A DNA stretch of 13,142 bases from Taibaiella sp047605615 (GTDB lineage Bacteria; Bacteroidota; Bacteroidia; Chitinophagales; Chitinophagaceae): the NCBI GenBank assembly GCA_047605615.1, contig JASGFI010000081.1, forward strand, positions 1 to 13,142, in the 5' to 3' direction. The notes under the pieces are model-generated. The model was not told the DNA's origin, did not search any database, and saw nothing but the letters and a program-made list of their open reading frames with translations. Of the stretch, positions 1-6,445 are shown in pieces. Numbering within the stretch: the first letter of the stretch is position 1; each line of letters starts with the position of its first letter. The translations under genes and the position numbers were made by a program.

Positions 1-60
1 AATTTTCAAAAAGCTGGCAAAGTTTTTAAAAACTATATCAGATTAACAATGCCTATTTTT

Positions 61-1014
61 TTAAACATCTTCGTAAAAGCCCATGTTGGAGAACTTCTCT
101 ATGCGTTGCTCCACCCGCTTGGCAGGCTTTATCTTTTTCAGTTCGGTTATTGTTTTCAGCAAATATTCTTTCAGCGTTTCGGCCATTGCTTCCGGCTGGC
201 TATGGGCGGCACCCACGGGTTCGGGCAGTACGTCGTCCACCAAACCAAAGCCCGACATATCGGTAGAGGTGAGGTGCAATTGTTCGGCAGCCTGCACTTT
301 GTAGTCCCAGCTGCGCCACAATATGGTGGAACAGTTTTCGGGCGAAATAACGGTGTACCAAGTATTTTCCAGCATCACCACTTTGTCGCCTATGCCTATG
401 CCCAATGCACCGCCGCTGGCGCCTTCGCCTATAATGACGCATATTACGGGCACCCGGAGGTTCACCATTTCGTATATGTTGCGGGCTATGGCCTCGCCCT
501 GCCCACGTTCTTCGGCCTCCAAACCCGGGTACGCACCCGGCGTATCTATAAGCGTAACTATGGGGCGGTTAAATTTTTCGGCCAGCCGCATGAGCCTCAA
601 TGCCTTGCGGTAGCCTTCGGGGTTGGCCATGCCAAAGTTGCGCAATTGGCGGGTTTTGGTATTGGTGCCTTTCTGGTGGCCGATAATCATTATCGGTTCC
701 CCGTCTATCTCGGCAAAGCCGCCTACTATGGCCTTGTCGTCGCCCACGTTCCTGTCGCCGTACAGTTCGGTAAACTTGTTGCACATACGGCTGATGTAGA
801 AATTGGTATAGGGCCGCTCGGGGTGGCGGCTCAATTGTACCCTTTGCCAGGGCGTGAGGTTTTTATAAATATGCTCGCGCGTTTCCACGAGGTTGCTTTC
901 CAATTCCTTAATGGAAGCCGACATGTCCACATGGTTCTTTTCGGACAAGGCTTTCAACTTTTCCAATTGGGCGTTGATGTCTTCCAAGGGCTTTTCAAAA
1001 TCCAAAAATTGCAT
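61..1014 (-). CDS. accA: Acetyl-CoA carboxylase carboxyltransferase subunit alpha
   Basis: Cytoplasmic alpha subunit of the carboxyltransferase half of acetyl-CoA carboxylase. With AccD it moves the carboxyl group from biotinylated AccB to acetyl-CoA, giving malonyl-CoA for fatty-acid synthesis. The 317-residue product has the usual AccA length. It starts with the typical MQFLDFEKPLEDI helix; the central crotonase-like fold is marked by IDTPGAYPG (about 156-164) and by the oxyanion-type loop GEGASGGALGIG (about 196-207), followed by the SPENC segment near 224. I chose the ATG at 1014 because the open frame continues 16 codons upstream with no family similarity, and MQFLDF is where AccA proteins begin. 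It lies 52 nt downstream of the M16-family gene on the same strand and is probably co-transcribed. The ends look intact. The family assignment is near certain. Confidence 0.96.
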   Translation of the reverse strand: MQFLDFEKPLEDINAQLEKLKALSEKNHVDMSASIKELESNLVETREHIYKNLTPWQRVQLSRHPERPYTNFYISRMCNKFTELYGDRNVGDDKAIVGGFAEIDGEPIMIIGHQKGTNTKTRQLRNFGMANPEGYRKALRLMRLAEKFNRPIVTLIDTPGAYPGLEAEERGQGEAIARNIYEMVNLRVPVICVIIGEGASGGALGIGIGDKVVMLENTWYTVISPENCSTILWRSWDYKVQAAEQLHLTSTDMSGFGLVDDVLPEPVGAAHSQPEAMAETLKEYLLKTITELKKIKPAKRVEQRIEKFSNMGFYEDV

Positions 1015-1066
1015 ATAAGTATAGAATAATTGAGCCTGTAAAGGTAGCGGTATTGGCGGCAAAATA

Positions 1067-2347
1067 CTACACTACTACCAATTCGTAAAAATCTTCCTCC
1101 TTGTAATACCGCTGCGCCAGTTCGAGCAGGGCTTCGGGTTGCAGGGTCTTGAAGGCGTGGATATTGGTATCGAAATAATCGGCGGGCAATTGGTTCAGTA
1201 TAACGTTTTTCCACCGTTGCATGATGCCAAAGGGGCCGTCGAGATCGCCCAAGATATTGCCCAACAGGTAATTTTTCACCAACATCAGTTCTTCTTCGCC
1301 AATGGGTTCGCGGCACAAAAGCGCCATTTCCTTATAAACTTCCTCCATGGTTTGCGCACACACATCTTTGCCCGCCTCGGTGGCTATCAGCATGGCCCCG
1401 GCGTGCTTGTAGCTGTACAACTGGGAATGGATGCCATAGGTAAAACCTTTTTCTTCCCTTATATTCGTCATCAATCTTGAGCCAAAATAGCCGCCAAATA
1501 CGGTGTTGAGCAGCAGCATGGGCGTAAAATCGGGATGTTCGCGCGTGGGGAACGGACGAGCCAGCCGCACGGCACCTTGCACGCCGTTTGCATCGTTGCT
1601 TATGCGGTACGAATGTTCGGCAGCAGGCTCAGGGCGAAATGCGGGCACTTCGTTCAGGGGTTCGCCCCAGTGTTCTTTGCCAAAATAAGCTTGCAGCAAT
1701 GCCACGTGTTGCGCCTCGATATTGCCGGCCATGAACATGCGGCAAGTGCGGGAAGTATAATGCCTGCGGTGGAATGTCTGCAAATCGGCTACCTGCAAGG
1801 CATCCAAATGGGCGGCCTCCGTATAGCGGCCATAGGGATGTGCCTTGCCGAACAAACAACCGTCTATATGGCGGTTGGCCACAAAATCGCATTTGCGCAG
1901 GTTCACGGCCAGCCGCTGTTGCGCATTGCGTATGTAGGTGTCCAGTTCTGTTTGTGGAAAAGTAGCCTGGGTAACGATTTCTTGCACCACGGGCAACAGC
2001 TTGGCCAAATGTTTCGTAAGGGTGTGCAGCGTTACTACCGTATAGTCGTTGCCGGCCGATACTTTTAGGGCGGCGCCGTAATACTCTATGGCTTCGTTTA
2101 TGGCCAACGCGGATTGCGTGGCGGTGCCGTTGCGCAGCAAGGAGGCGGCAGCCTGGGCCACGGCGGTTTTGGGTTCGTGCCACAGGCCGGCGTCAAACAC
2201 CCAGTCTATCTGTACCACTTCCTGCGTGCCTGCATTGAGCCAGTAAAGGGGAATATTGTTGCCACACACCTCGTGGCGAACAGGCTGTAAATTATAATCG
2301 AAACTAACGGCATCGTGAATGGCCGGGGCTACCTTTCTGTTAATCAT
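1067..2347 (-). CDS. M16 family (insulinase-like) peptidase homologue, predicted non-catalytic subunit
   Basis: The 426-residue protein has the two-domain layout of M16B zinc peptidases. Its C-terminal half carries the conserved block from GGYFGSRL (from residue 285) to NIREEKGFTYG (to about 305), which in this family contributes to substrate binding. The N-terminal half has the family pattern around residues 65-94 (AAASLLRNGT, then NEAIEYYGAAL). The zinc motif HxxEH, expected near residues 65-72, is absent, so the protein should not cleave peptides by itself. M16B enzymes often work as a pair of one active and one inactive subunit, and this looks like the inactive one. No signal peptide is visible. 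The expected HxxEH partner is not next to it in this window. It precedes accA on the same strand. The alternative, a diverged free-standing M16 homologue with another role, cannot be excluded. Confidence 0.88.
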   Translation of the reverse strand: MINRKVAPAIHDAVSFDYNLQPVRHEVCGNNIPLYWLNAGTQEVVQIDWVFDAGLWHEPKTAVAQAAASLLRNGTATQSALAINEAIEYYGAALKVSAGNDYTVVTLHTLTKHLAKLLPVVQEIVTQATFPQTELDTYIRNAQQRLAVNLRKCDFVANRHIDGCLFGKAHPYGRYTEAAHLDALQVADLQTFHRRHYTSRTCRMFMAGNIEAQHVALLQAYFGKEHWGEPLNEVPAFRPEPAAEHSYRISNDANGVQGAVRLARPFPTREHPDFTPMLLLNTVFGGYFGSRLMTNIREEKGFTYGIHSQLYSYKHAGAMLIATEAGKDVCAQTMEEVYKEMALLCREPIGEEELMLVKNYLLGNILGDLDGPFGIMQRWKNVILNQLPADYFDTNIHAFKTLQPEALLELAQRYYKEEDFYELVVV

Positions 2348-2407
2348 GGCGGCGAAATTACGACAGAAATGCTTCTACCTTGATGTCGGCCCTTTCGGAG
2401 CGAGGTT

Positions 2408-2623
2408 ATGGCCAGTGATGTTGTTTTTACCATTGTTTATTATCCTTGTGCCATATTGGAAGGTTTTGTTCATGCTATCGCCGATGTTCCCCGCCTCGGC
2501 CATCTCATGGCGAGAAAAAAGGAAGAACCGGAAGGAGGGGATAAACTCACTATAAAGGATGCGCTTGTCATAATTTTCTTCGGCACATTGTTTTTTTGTT
2601 CCTGCCATGGCTGGCCTAATTAG
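2408..2623 (+). CDS. Small hypothetical protein with hydrophobic segments
   Basis: This is a 71-codon frame beginning at ATG 2408, divergent from the M16 gene. I do not recognise a family. The product has a hydrophobic N-terminal stretch (about residues 5-25), a charged centre with MARKKEEPEGG, and a second hydrophobic stretch near the C-terminus (about 50-64), so a small membrane-associated protein is possible. Codon choice in this frame resembles the neighbouring genes more than the overlapping frames do. The TAG stop at 2621-2623 is formed by the left TA flank plus the first G of the palindromic element. Without the element the same position would read TAA, so the insertion would not have changed the encoded protein. 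It could be non-coding; support is only compositional. Confidence 0.35.
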   Translation: MASDVVFTIVYYPCAILEGFVHAIADVPRLGHLMARKKEEPEGGDKLTIKDALVIIFFGTLFFCSCHGWPN

Positions 2624-2785
2624 AGCCTGTTTAAATTTTATTGTTAGAATTTCTTATAGGCTATTTTCGAGCGAAAACGAGGCGAATTTTGCAGACATAG
2701 CCGGCACTATGTCGAAAAAATCAACGAAGTTTTTCGCCGAAAAGAGCCATAAGGAAACGAACGAATGAATTTTAAACAGGCTCTA
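2621..2785. mobile_element. Palindromic MITE-like element flanked by TA
   Basis: The element proper runs from 2623 to 2783, with a TA dinucleotide on each side (2621-2622 and 2784-2785) that could be a target duplication. With the TA flanks, the outer ends form a perfect 15-bp inverted repeat, TAGAGCCTGTTTAAA, and similarity between the arms continues with mismatches through the whole element to a central hairpin (GACATAG 2694-2700, CTATGTC 2707-2713) around CCGGCA. Nearly all of the sequence can therefore fold into one long imperfect hairpin. It contains no ORF of transposase size, so it would need a transposase supplied elsewhere. GAGCC-type ends occur in some IS5-like elements, and TA duplications in IS630/Tc1-like ones; the parent cannot be decided here. 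Confidence 0.72.
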
Positions 2786-2856
2786 AGCTATCCCGACTAA
2801 ACGATTCGGTGTATATTGTGTCTATTAATCGTTCAACACTTGTAATAACAACAAAA

Positions 2857-4164
2857 ATGAAAAACATGAAAAATAAATTCGGACAGATGCCCAAAGTGCT
2901 TTTTTGCCTTTTGTGCATCTTGTTGGTGTGCGCCACGCTGGCGATACCTCGCATGGCCAATGCCCAGTACCAAAATAACGGGTATGACAATGGTCAATAC
3001 AATAACCAAGATTACGACAATGGCCAGTATTACAACGACCAAGATGCCAATTACAATCAGTACGCCGACCAGTACGATGACCAATATGCCGATTACGGCG
3101 ACTACCAACAATTTTACGATGATTTGGCTCCTTACGGCCAATGGTTGAGCGACCCGCAATACGGTTATGTGTGGGTACCCAATGTAGCCCCGGGCTTTAG
3201 GCCCTATTACTCCGCCGGCCGTTGGGTGATGACGCAGTATGGCAATACCTGGGTGTCCGATTATCCTTGGGGCTGGGCAGTTTTCCATTACGGACGTTGG
3301 GCTTATAGCGATTTCTATGGCTGGATATGGATTCCCGGCCGTACATGGGGCCCGGCTTGGGTCAACTGGAGGCAAGGCGGTGGCTATTGCGGTTGGGCAC
3401 CCTTGGGGCCCGGCATCAGCATCGGCATGTCTTTTGGCAACAATTTCAACATTCCGCTCGACTGGTGGACGTTCATTCCCTTCGGGAATATCTATGCGAA
3501 CAATTGGCAACGTTACTACATGCCCCGCCGCACGGTAAATATTTTCAACAATACCACCATTATCAATAACACTTGTAGAGACAACCGCAGCCGCAACACC
3601 TATATAAGCGGCCCGCGCAGGTCGGATATTGAGGGCTACACCCACCAAAGGGTTCCGGTGTACAATGTGAATAGCAGCGGCAGTGCCGGGCCAACCCAGT
3701 TGAGCGGCGGCACCTTGAACGTTTATCGCCCCGACATATCGAACCGTGCCGCAGGCACAGCCGTGGCACCGCCCAATGTGCGCGCCTTGAACAGCAGCAC
3801 TGTTTCCAATACAGGTGGTGGCAAAGTGCCCGTGGCAAGAAACAATGCAGTTGTTCCCAGTAACCAGACGAATAATGGCAACCAGCCCGCCCGCAATAAC
3901 CAATACAATAGGCAGGCCGTACAACCAAATGGCGCACAGCAGCAGGCTGCCCAACAACAAAGGGTACAGCAAGTGCGGCAACAGCAGCAAAGGGTGCAAC
4001 AAGCCCAACAGCAGCAGGCAGCCCAGCAACAAAGGGTACAGCAAGTGCAGCAAAGGGTGCAACAAGCCCAACAACAAAGGCAGCAGCAACAACAAAAGGC
4101 ACAGCAAACCATCGCCCCACGGGCTGCACCGCAAAACAGCGCACAAAAAGTAGCGCCGAGGTAA
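2857..4164 (+). CDS. Secreted DUF6600-like protein with Tyr/Asn-rich N-terminus and Gln-rich tail
   Basis: The 435-residue product is predicted to be exported. Residues 1-36 form a signal peptide with a hydrophobic core at about 13-31 and a cleavage site after MANA. A stretch of about 55 residues dominated by Tyr, Asn, Asp and Gln follows (about 37-90). The folded part (about 93-185) is aromatic and glycine rich, with recurring elements such as YGQWLSDPQYGYVWVPN, WGWAVFHYGRW, YGWIWIPG and GWAPLGPG. This is the pattern I associate with the DUF6600/YXWGXW group of envelope proteins of unknown function. The tail (about 359-419) is almost only Gln, Ala, Val and Arg and contains an internal tandem duplication. 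I placed the start at ATG 2857, because it gives a standard signal peptide, rather than at the upstream GTG 2809. A hairpin terminator follows. The biochemical role is unknown. Confidence 0.82.
   Translation: MKNMKNKFGQMPKVLFCLLCILLVCATLAIPRMANAQYQNNGYDNGQYNNQDYDNGQYYNDQDANYNQYADQYDDQYADYGDYQQFYDDLAPYGQWLSDPQYGYVWVPNVAPGFRPYYSAGRWVMTQYGNTWVSDYPWGWAVFHYGRWAYSDFYGWIWIPGRTWGPAWVNWRQGGGYCGWAPLGPGISIGMSFGNNFNIPLDWWTFIPFGNIYANNWQRYYMPRRTVNIFNNTTIINNTCRDNRSRNTYISGPRRSDIEGYTHQRVPVYNVNSSGSAGPTQLSGGTLNVYRPDISNRAAGTAVAPPNVRALNSSTVSNTGGGKVPVARNNAVVPSNQTNNGNQPARNNQYNRQAVQPNGAQQQAAQQQRVQQVRQQQQRVQQAQQQQAAQQQRVQQVQQRVQQAQQQRQQQQQKAQQTIAPRAAPQNSAQKVAPR
3940..4074 (+). repeat. In-frame tandem duplication in the Gln-rich tail
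   Basis: Two adjacent copies encode the same Q/A/V/R pattern. Copy 1 spans 3940-4011 (24 codons) and copy 2 spans 4012-4074 (21 codons, lacking one RQQ-type triplet). Both contain AAQQQRVQQV followed by QQRVQQAQQ. Differences are mostly synonymous or single-base, which points to a fairly recent duplication. Because the units are multiples of three, length change here would alter protein length and not frame. The heptad-like spacing of Val and Ala could support a coiled coil, but glutamine runs also arise simply by slippage. Confidence 0.85.
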
Positions 4165-4203
4165 GCAGTCGGAGCATTGAAAAAATGCTAATAATCAACC
4201 AAT

Positions 4204-4237
4204 AAAAAGTGCCCGCCAAGGGTACTTTTTATTTTTG
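4204..4237 (+). terminator. Rho-independent terminator after the DUF6600-like gene
   Basis: An 11-bp stem (4204-4214 with 4220-4230, one G-T pair) with the loop GCCAA is followed by a T-rich run to 4236. It lies 39 nt after the stop of the upstream gene and separates it from gldJ. Confidence 0.8.
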
Positions 4238-4272
4238 TTGAAAAAAAAATCGAAATAAATTTTTCAAATGGC

Positions 4273-4303
4273 TTTGCTTTTCAAAAAAGTTATTCTATCA
4301 TTG
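4273..4303 (+). promoter_or_regulatory. Candidate Bacteroidota-type promoter for gldJ
   Basis: TTTG at 4273-4276 is separated by 19 bases from TATCATTG at 4296-4303, which differs at one defined position from the phylum consensus TAnnTTTG at -7. It sits downstream of the previous terminator, and transcription would begin about 80 nt before the gldJ start. A CTCCTTT/AAAGGAG inverted repeat lies between promoter and gene, of unknown significance. Confidence 0.45.
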
Positions 4304-4392
4304 TAACTCCTTTCAGGCTGTATTGTTTATTGTTTTAAAAGGAGCAACACACTGATATTGTTTTTTACAGAAATTTACACTGTTTTTTTATT

Positions 4393-5907
4393 ATGAAAAG
4401 AACATTAGTTGGCTTGAGTATGTTATGCGTCGGTACGGCGACCATCTTTTCGGCCTGTTCGTCCAAGACCAAAGGCGTTTCGGACAAAACCGGGTGGAAC
4501 TACAATGATCCTCGTCTCGGTGGTTTCGATGTACCCAACTATCCCGGCCAGGTCACGGGTCCGGGTTTGGTGCCTGTAGAGGGCGGGCGTTTTACCATGG
4601 GGCAAACCGAAGAGGATTTGACCTACGAACGTAACAATATTCCCCGCAACGTGACGGTTTCCTCTTTTTATATGGACGAAACGGAAGTGGCCAACGTGCA
4701 TTATCGCGAATATTGCTATTGGTTGCAACGCTCTTATGGTGCCGACTATCCGGAATTGGTGGGCAAGGCATTGCCCGACAGCACCGTTTGGCGCCAGGCA
4801 CTTGCCTACAACGAACCGATGGTGACCAATTATTTCCGCCATGCCGCCTATAATTTTTATCCGGTAGTAGGTGTCAATTGGTATCAAGCCAACGATTATT
4901 GCAAATGGCGCACCGACCGCGTCAACGAAATGATTTTGATTAAAAACGGTGTCCTGAAGAAAAATCAGAACCAAGTAAACGAAGATGTATTCAATACCGG
5001 CGCTTATCAGGCCGGGCAATATTTGGGTACGCCGGGCAAAGGCCAGAAGCGCGACCTGGATCCCAATGGCGCGGGAAAGCGCAACATAAACAGTTCGGAC
5101 GGCTACTTGCTGCCCGATTATCGTTTGCCGACCGAGGCAGAGTGGGAATATGCGGCATTGGGTTACATAGGCCGCAACCCCGAACCGCGTACCAAACGCC
5201 GCCGCGGCGAAGAAGCCGTTACCGACCGTCAGGTATATCCTTGGGGCGACGTGCGCAGCACCCGCTACGAGCAACGCGGTTCCACCAAGGGCCAATTCAT
5301 GGCCAACTACAAACGTTCGGGCGGAGATGCCATGGGCGTGGCCGGTGGCCTGAATGACGATGCGGTGTTCCCCGCACAGGTTTATTCCTATGCCGCCAAC
5401 GCTTACGGCCTTTACAACATGGCCGGCAACGTGAGCGAATGGACTTTGGATGTTTACCGCCCTACATCGCACCAAGACGTGAACGATGTGAATCCGTATC
5501 GCGGCAATGTTTTTTACAAAAACGTGTATGAACCGGACGGCACATTGACCGAGAAAGACAGCTTGGGTTCTTTGATAAAAACCCGCATAGACTCTACCGA
5601 CCTTGCGGGCCAGTACACAAGGGATTATACCGGTTACGATGCGCGTGGCGAAGAAGACGATTCTACTTCCGGCGGTTTTGTGTACGACTACGGCAGGACT
5701 ACCCTGATCAACAACAACAGCCGCGTTATCAAAGGTGCAAGTTGGAACGACCGTGCCTATTGGCTTTCGCCCGGTACGCGCCGCTTCATGCAGGCAGAAC
5801 ACGCAAGCGCTACCGTTGGCTTCCGTTGCGTAATGGATCGTTTGGGCAGTGCCGGTTTCAACAACGACCAAGGCGGCAATTATTTCAGCAAACGCAAGCA
5901 TAAATAA
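4393..5907 (+). CDS. gldJ: Gliding motility / T9SS lipoprotein GldJ (SUMF1-like fold)
   Basis: The 504-residue protein is predicted to be an outer-membrane lipoprotein. It has a short signal peptide ending in IFSAC with the lipidated Cys at 22 (Phe at -3 is a permissive variant). The rest is a formylglycine-generating-enzyme-like (SUMF1) domain: PVEGGRFTMG (61-70), FYMDETEV (92-99), RLPTEAEWEYAA (244-255), AYGLYNMAGNVSEW (337-350), RVIKGASWNDRAYWL (from 444) and GFRC (476-479). In Flavobacterium johnsoniae, GldJ is required for gliding and stabilises the T9SS ring protein GldK. I prefer GldJ to its paralogue GldK because of the TGWNYND opening, the WRTDRVNEM segment, the length near 500 and the absence of gldL, gldM and gldN downstream. 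It appears to be a single-gene unit with its own promoter and terminator. The enzyme function of SUMF1 is not implied. Confidence 0.87.
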   Translation: MKRTLVGLSMLCVGTATIFSACSSKTKGVSDKTGWNYNDPRLGGFDVPNYPGQVTGPGLVPVEGGRFTMGQTEEDLTYERNNIPRNVTVSSFYMDETEVANVHYREYCYWLQRSYGADYPELVGKALPDSTVWRQALAYNEPMVTNYFRHAAYNFYPVVGVNWYQANDYCKWRTDRVNEMILIKNGVLKKNQNQVNEDVFNTGAYQAGQYLGTPGKGQKRDLDPNGAGKRNINSSDGYLLPDYRLPTEAEWEYAALGYIGRNPEPRTKRRRGEEAVTDRQVYPWGDVRSTRYEQRGSTKGQFMANYKRSGGDAMGVAGGLNDDAVFPAQVYSYAANAYGLYNMAGNVSEWTLDVYRPTSHQDVNDVNPYRGNVFYKNVYEPDGTLTEKDSLGSLIKTRIDSTDLAGQYTRDYTGYDARGEEDDSTSGGFVYDYGRTTLINNNSRVIKGASWNDRAYWLSPGTRRFMQAEHASATVGFRCVMDRLGSAGFNNDQGGNYFSKRKHK

Positions 5908-5937
5908 AACAGAAGCGAGTACTTTATTGCAATCATA

Positions 5938-5975
5938 AACGCCCTTCCAAGCATAGGAAGGGCGTTGTTTTATTT
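5938..5975 (+). terminator. Rho-independent terminator after gldJ
   Basis: An 11-bp perfect stem (AACGCCCTTCC at 5938-5948 with its complement at 5956-5966) has a 7-nt loop and is followed by GTTTTATTT. It begins 30 nt after the gldJ stop and should isolate gldJ from the NUDIX gene. Confidence 0.9.
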
Positions 5976-5999
5976 GTTGGGGGGAAATTTTATACAAAC

Positions 6000-6416
6000 A
6001 TGAATCGTTTCAACATACGGGTGTACGGATTGTGGTTGATGGAAGGCGGGGTGTTGGTGTCGGAAGAGCAAATAGCAGGAAAAACCTATACCAAATTTCC
6101 CGGCGGGGGCATGGAATATGGCGAGGGTGCCATACAGTGTTTGAAAAGGGAATTTCTGGAAGAAATGGATTTGCCAATCGAGGTAGTGGGCCATTTTTAC
6201 ACCACCGATTTTTTTCAGCCTTCGGCTTTCGACAATTCGCAAATCATCAGCATTTATTATTTGGTCAAGGGCGCGGAGTCCTTAACTTTACCATGTACCA
6301 ACGGGAAAGAATATTTTTACAAAGCACCTGTTGGCGAAGATTTGGTAAATTTGCTCGACTTGCCCATTGACAAGATAGTGGCGGCAATGTTAGCAAAGCA
6401 ATATTCACAACAATAG
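6000..6416 (+). CDS. NUDIX hydrolase family protein
   Basis: This 138-residue protein carries a nearly perfect Nudix box at residues 36-58: Gly36, Glu42, Arg50-Glu51 and Glu54-Glu55 match Gx5Ex7REUxEExGU. The one deviation is Asp57 where Gly is usual. The acidic residues bind the Mg or Mn used to hydrolyse nucleoside diphosphates linked to another group. The short length and lack of extra domains give no clue to substrate; nucleotide-sugar, ADP-ribose or oxidised-nucleotide hydrolysis are all possible. It is cytoplasmic, with no signal peptide. It starts 25 nt after the gldJ terminator and ends 29 nt before the secreted T9SS protein; a run of six G precedes it at 5979-5984. Its function is probably unrelated to its neighbours. 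Confidence 0.92.
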   Translation: MNRFNIRVYGLWLMEGGVLVSEEQIAGKTYTKFPGGGMEYGEGAIQCLKREFLEEMDLPIEVVGHFYTTDFFQPSAFDNSQIISIYYLVKGAESLTLPCTNGKEYFYKAPVGEDLVNLLDLPIDKIVAAMLAKQYSQQ

Positions 6417-6445
6417 TTGGCATAAACCTACGTTTGACACACAAT

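Noticed and set aside
21..34. AGTTTTTAAAAACT palindrome downstream of accA as a terminator
   Set aside because: It has no loop and no GC in the stem core, so it would be a weak terminator; chance is likely in AT-rich sequence.
1015..1062. Sixteen-codon upstream extension of accA
   Set aside because: AccA proteins begin at MQFLDF; the extension is proline/leucine-rich and has no family similarity, and it fills the gap to the M16 stop.
2809..2856. GTG start 16 codons upstream of the DUF6600-like gene
   Set aside because: The ATG at 2857 gives a normal signal peptide, while the GTG form adds a polar extension before it.
2833..4146. 437-codon minus-strand frame opposite the DUF6600-like gene
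   Set aside because: Its low-complexity Leu/Cys and Val/Ile composition is a mirror of the plus-strand CAG/CAA and TAC/AAT codons; the plus frame has a signal peptide and recognisable domain.
4230..4237. TATTTTTG as a -7 promoter element
   Set aside because: It lies in the U-tract of the preceding terminator and lacks an upstream TTTG.
4423..5997. 524-codon minus-strand frame opposite gldJ
   Set aside because: It is an antisense shadow; gldJ is clearly coding and the minus product has no recognisable domain.
6429..6445. TACGTTTG as a promoter -7 element, and TTG 6434 as a start, for the type B cargo gene
   Set aside because: No TTTG lies at the right distance upstream, and the predicted transcript would begin only a few bases before the ATG. 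The TTG start adds only MTHN before the better ATG.
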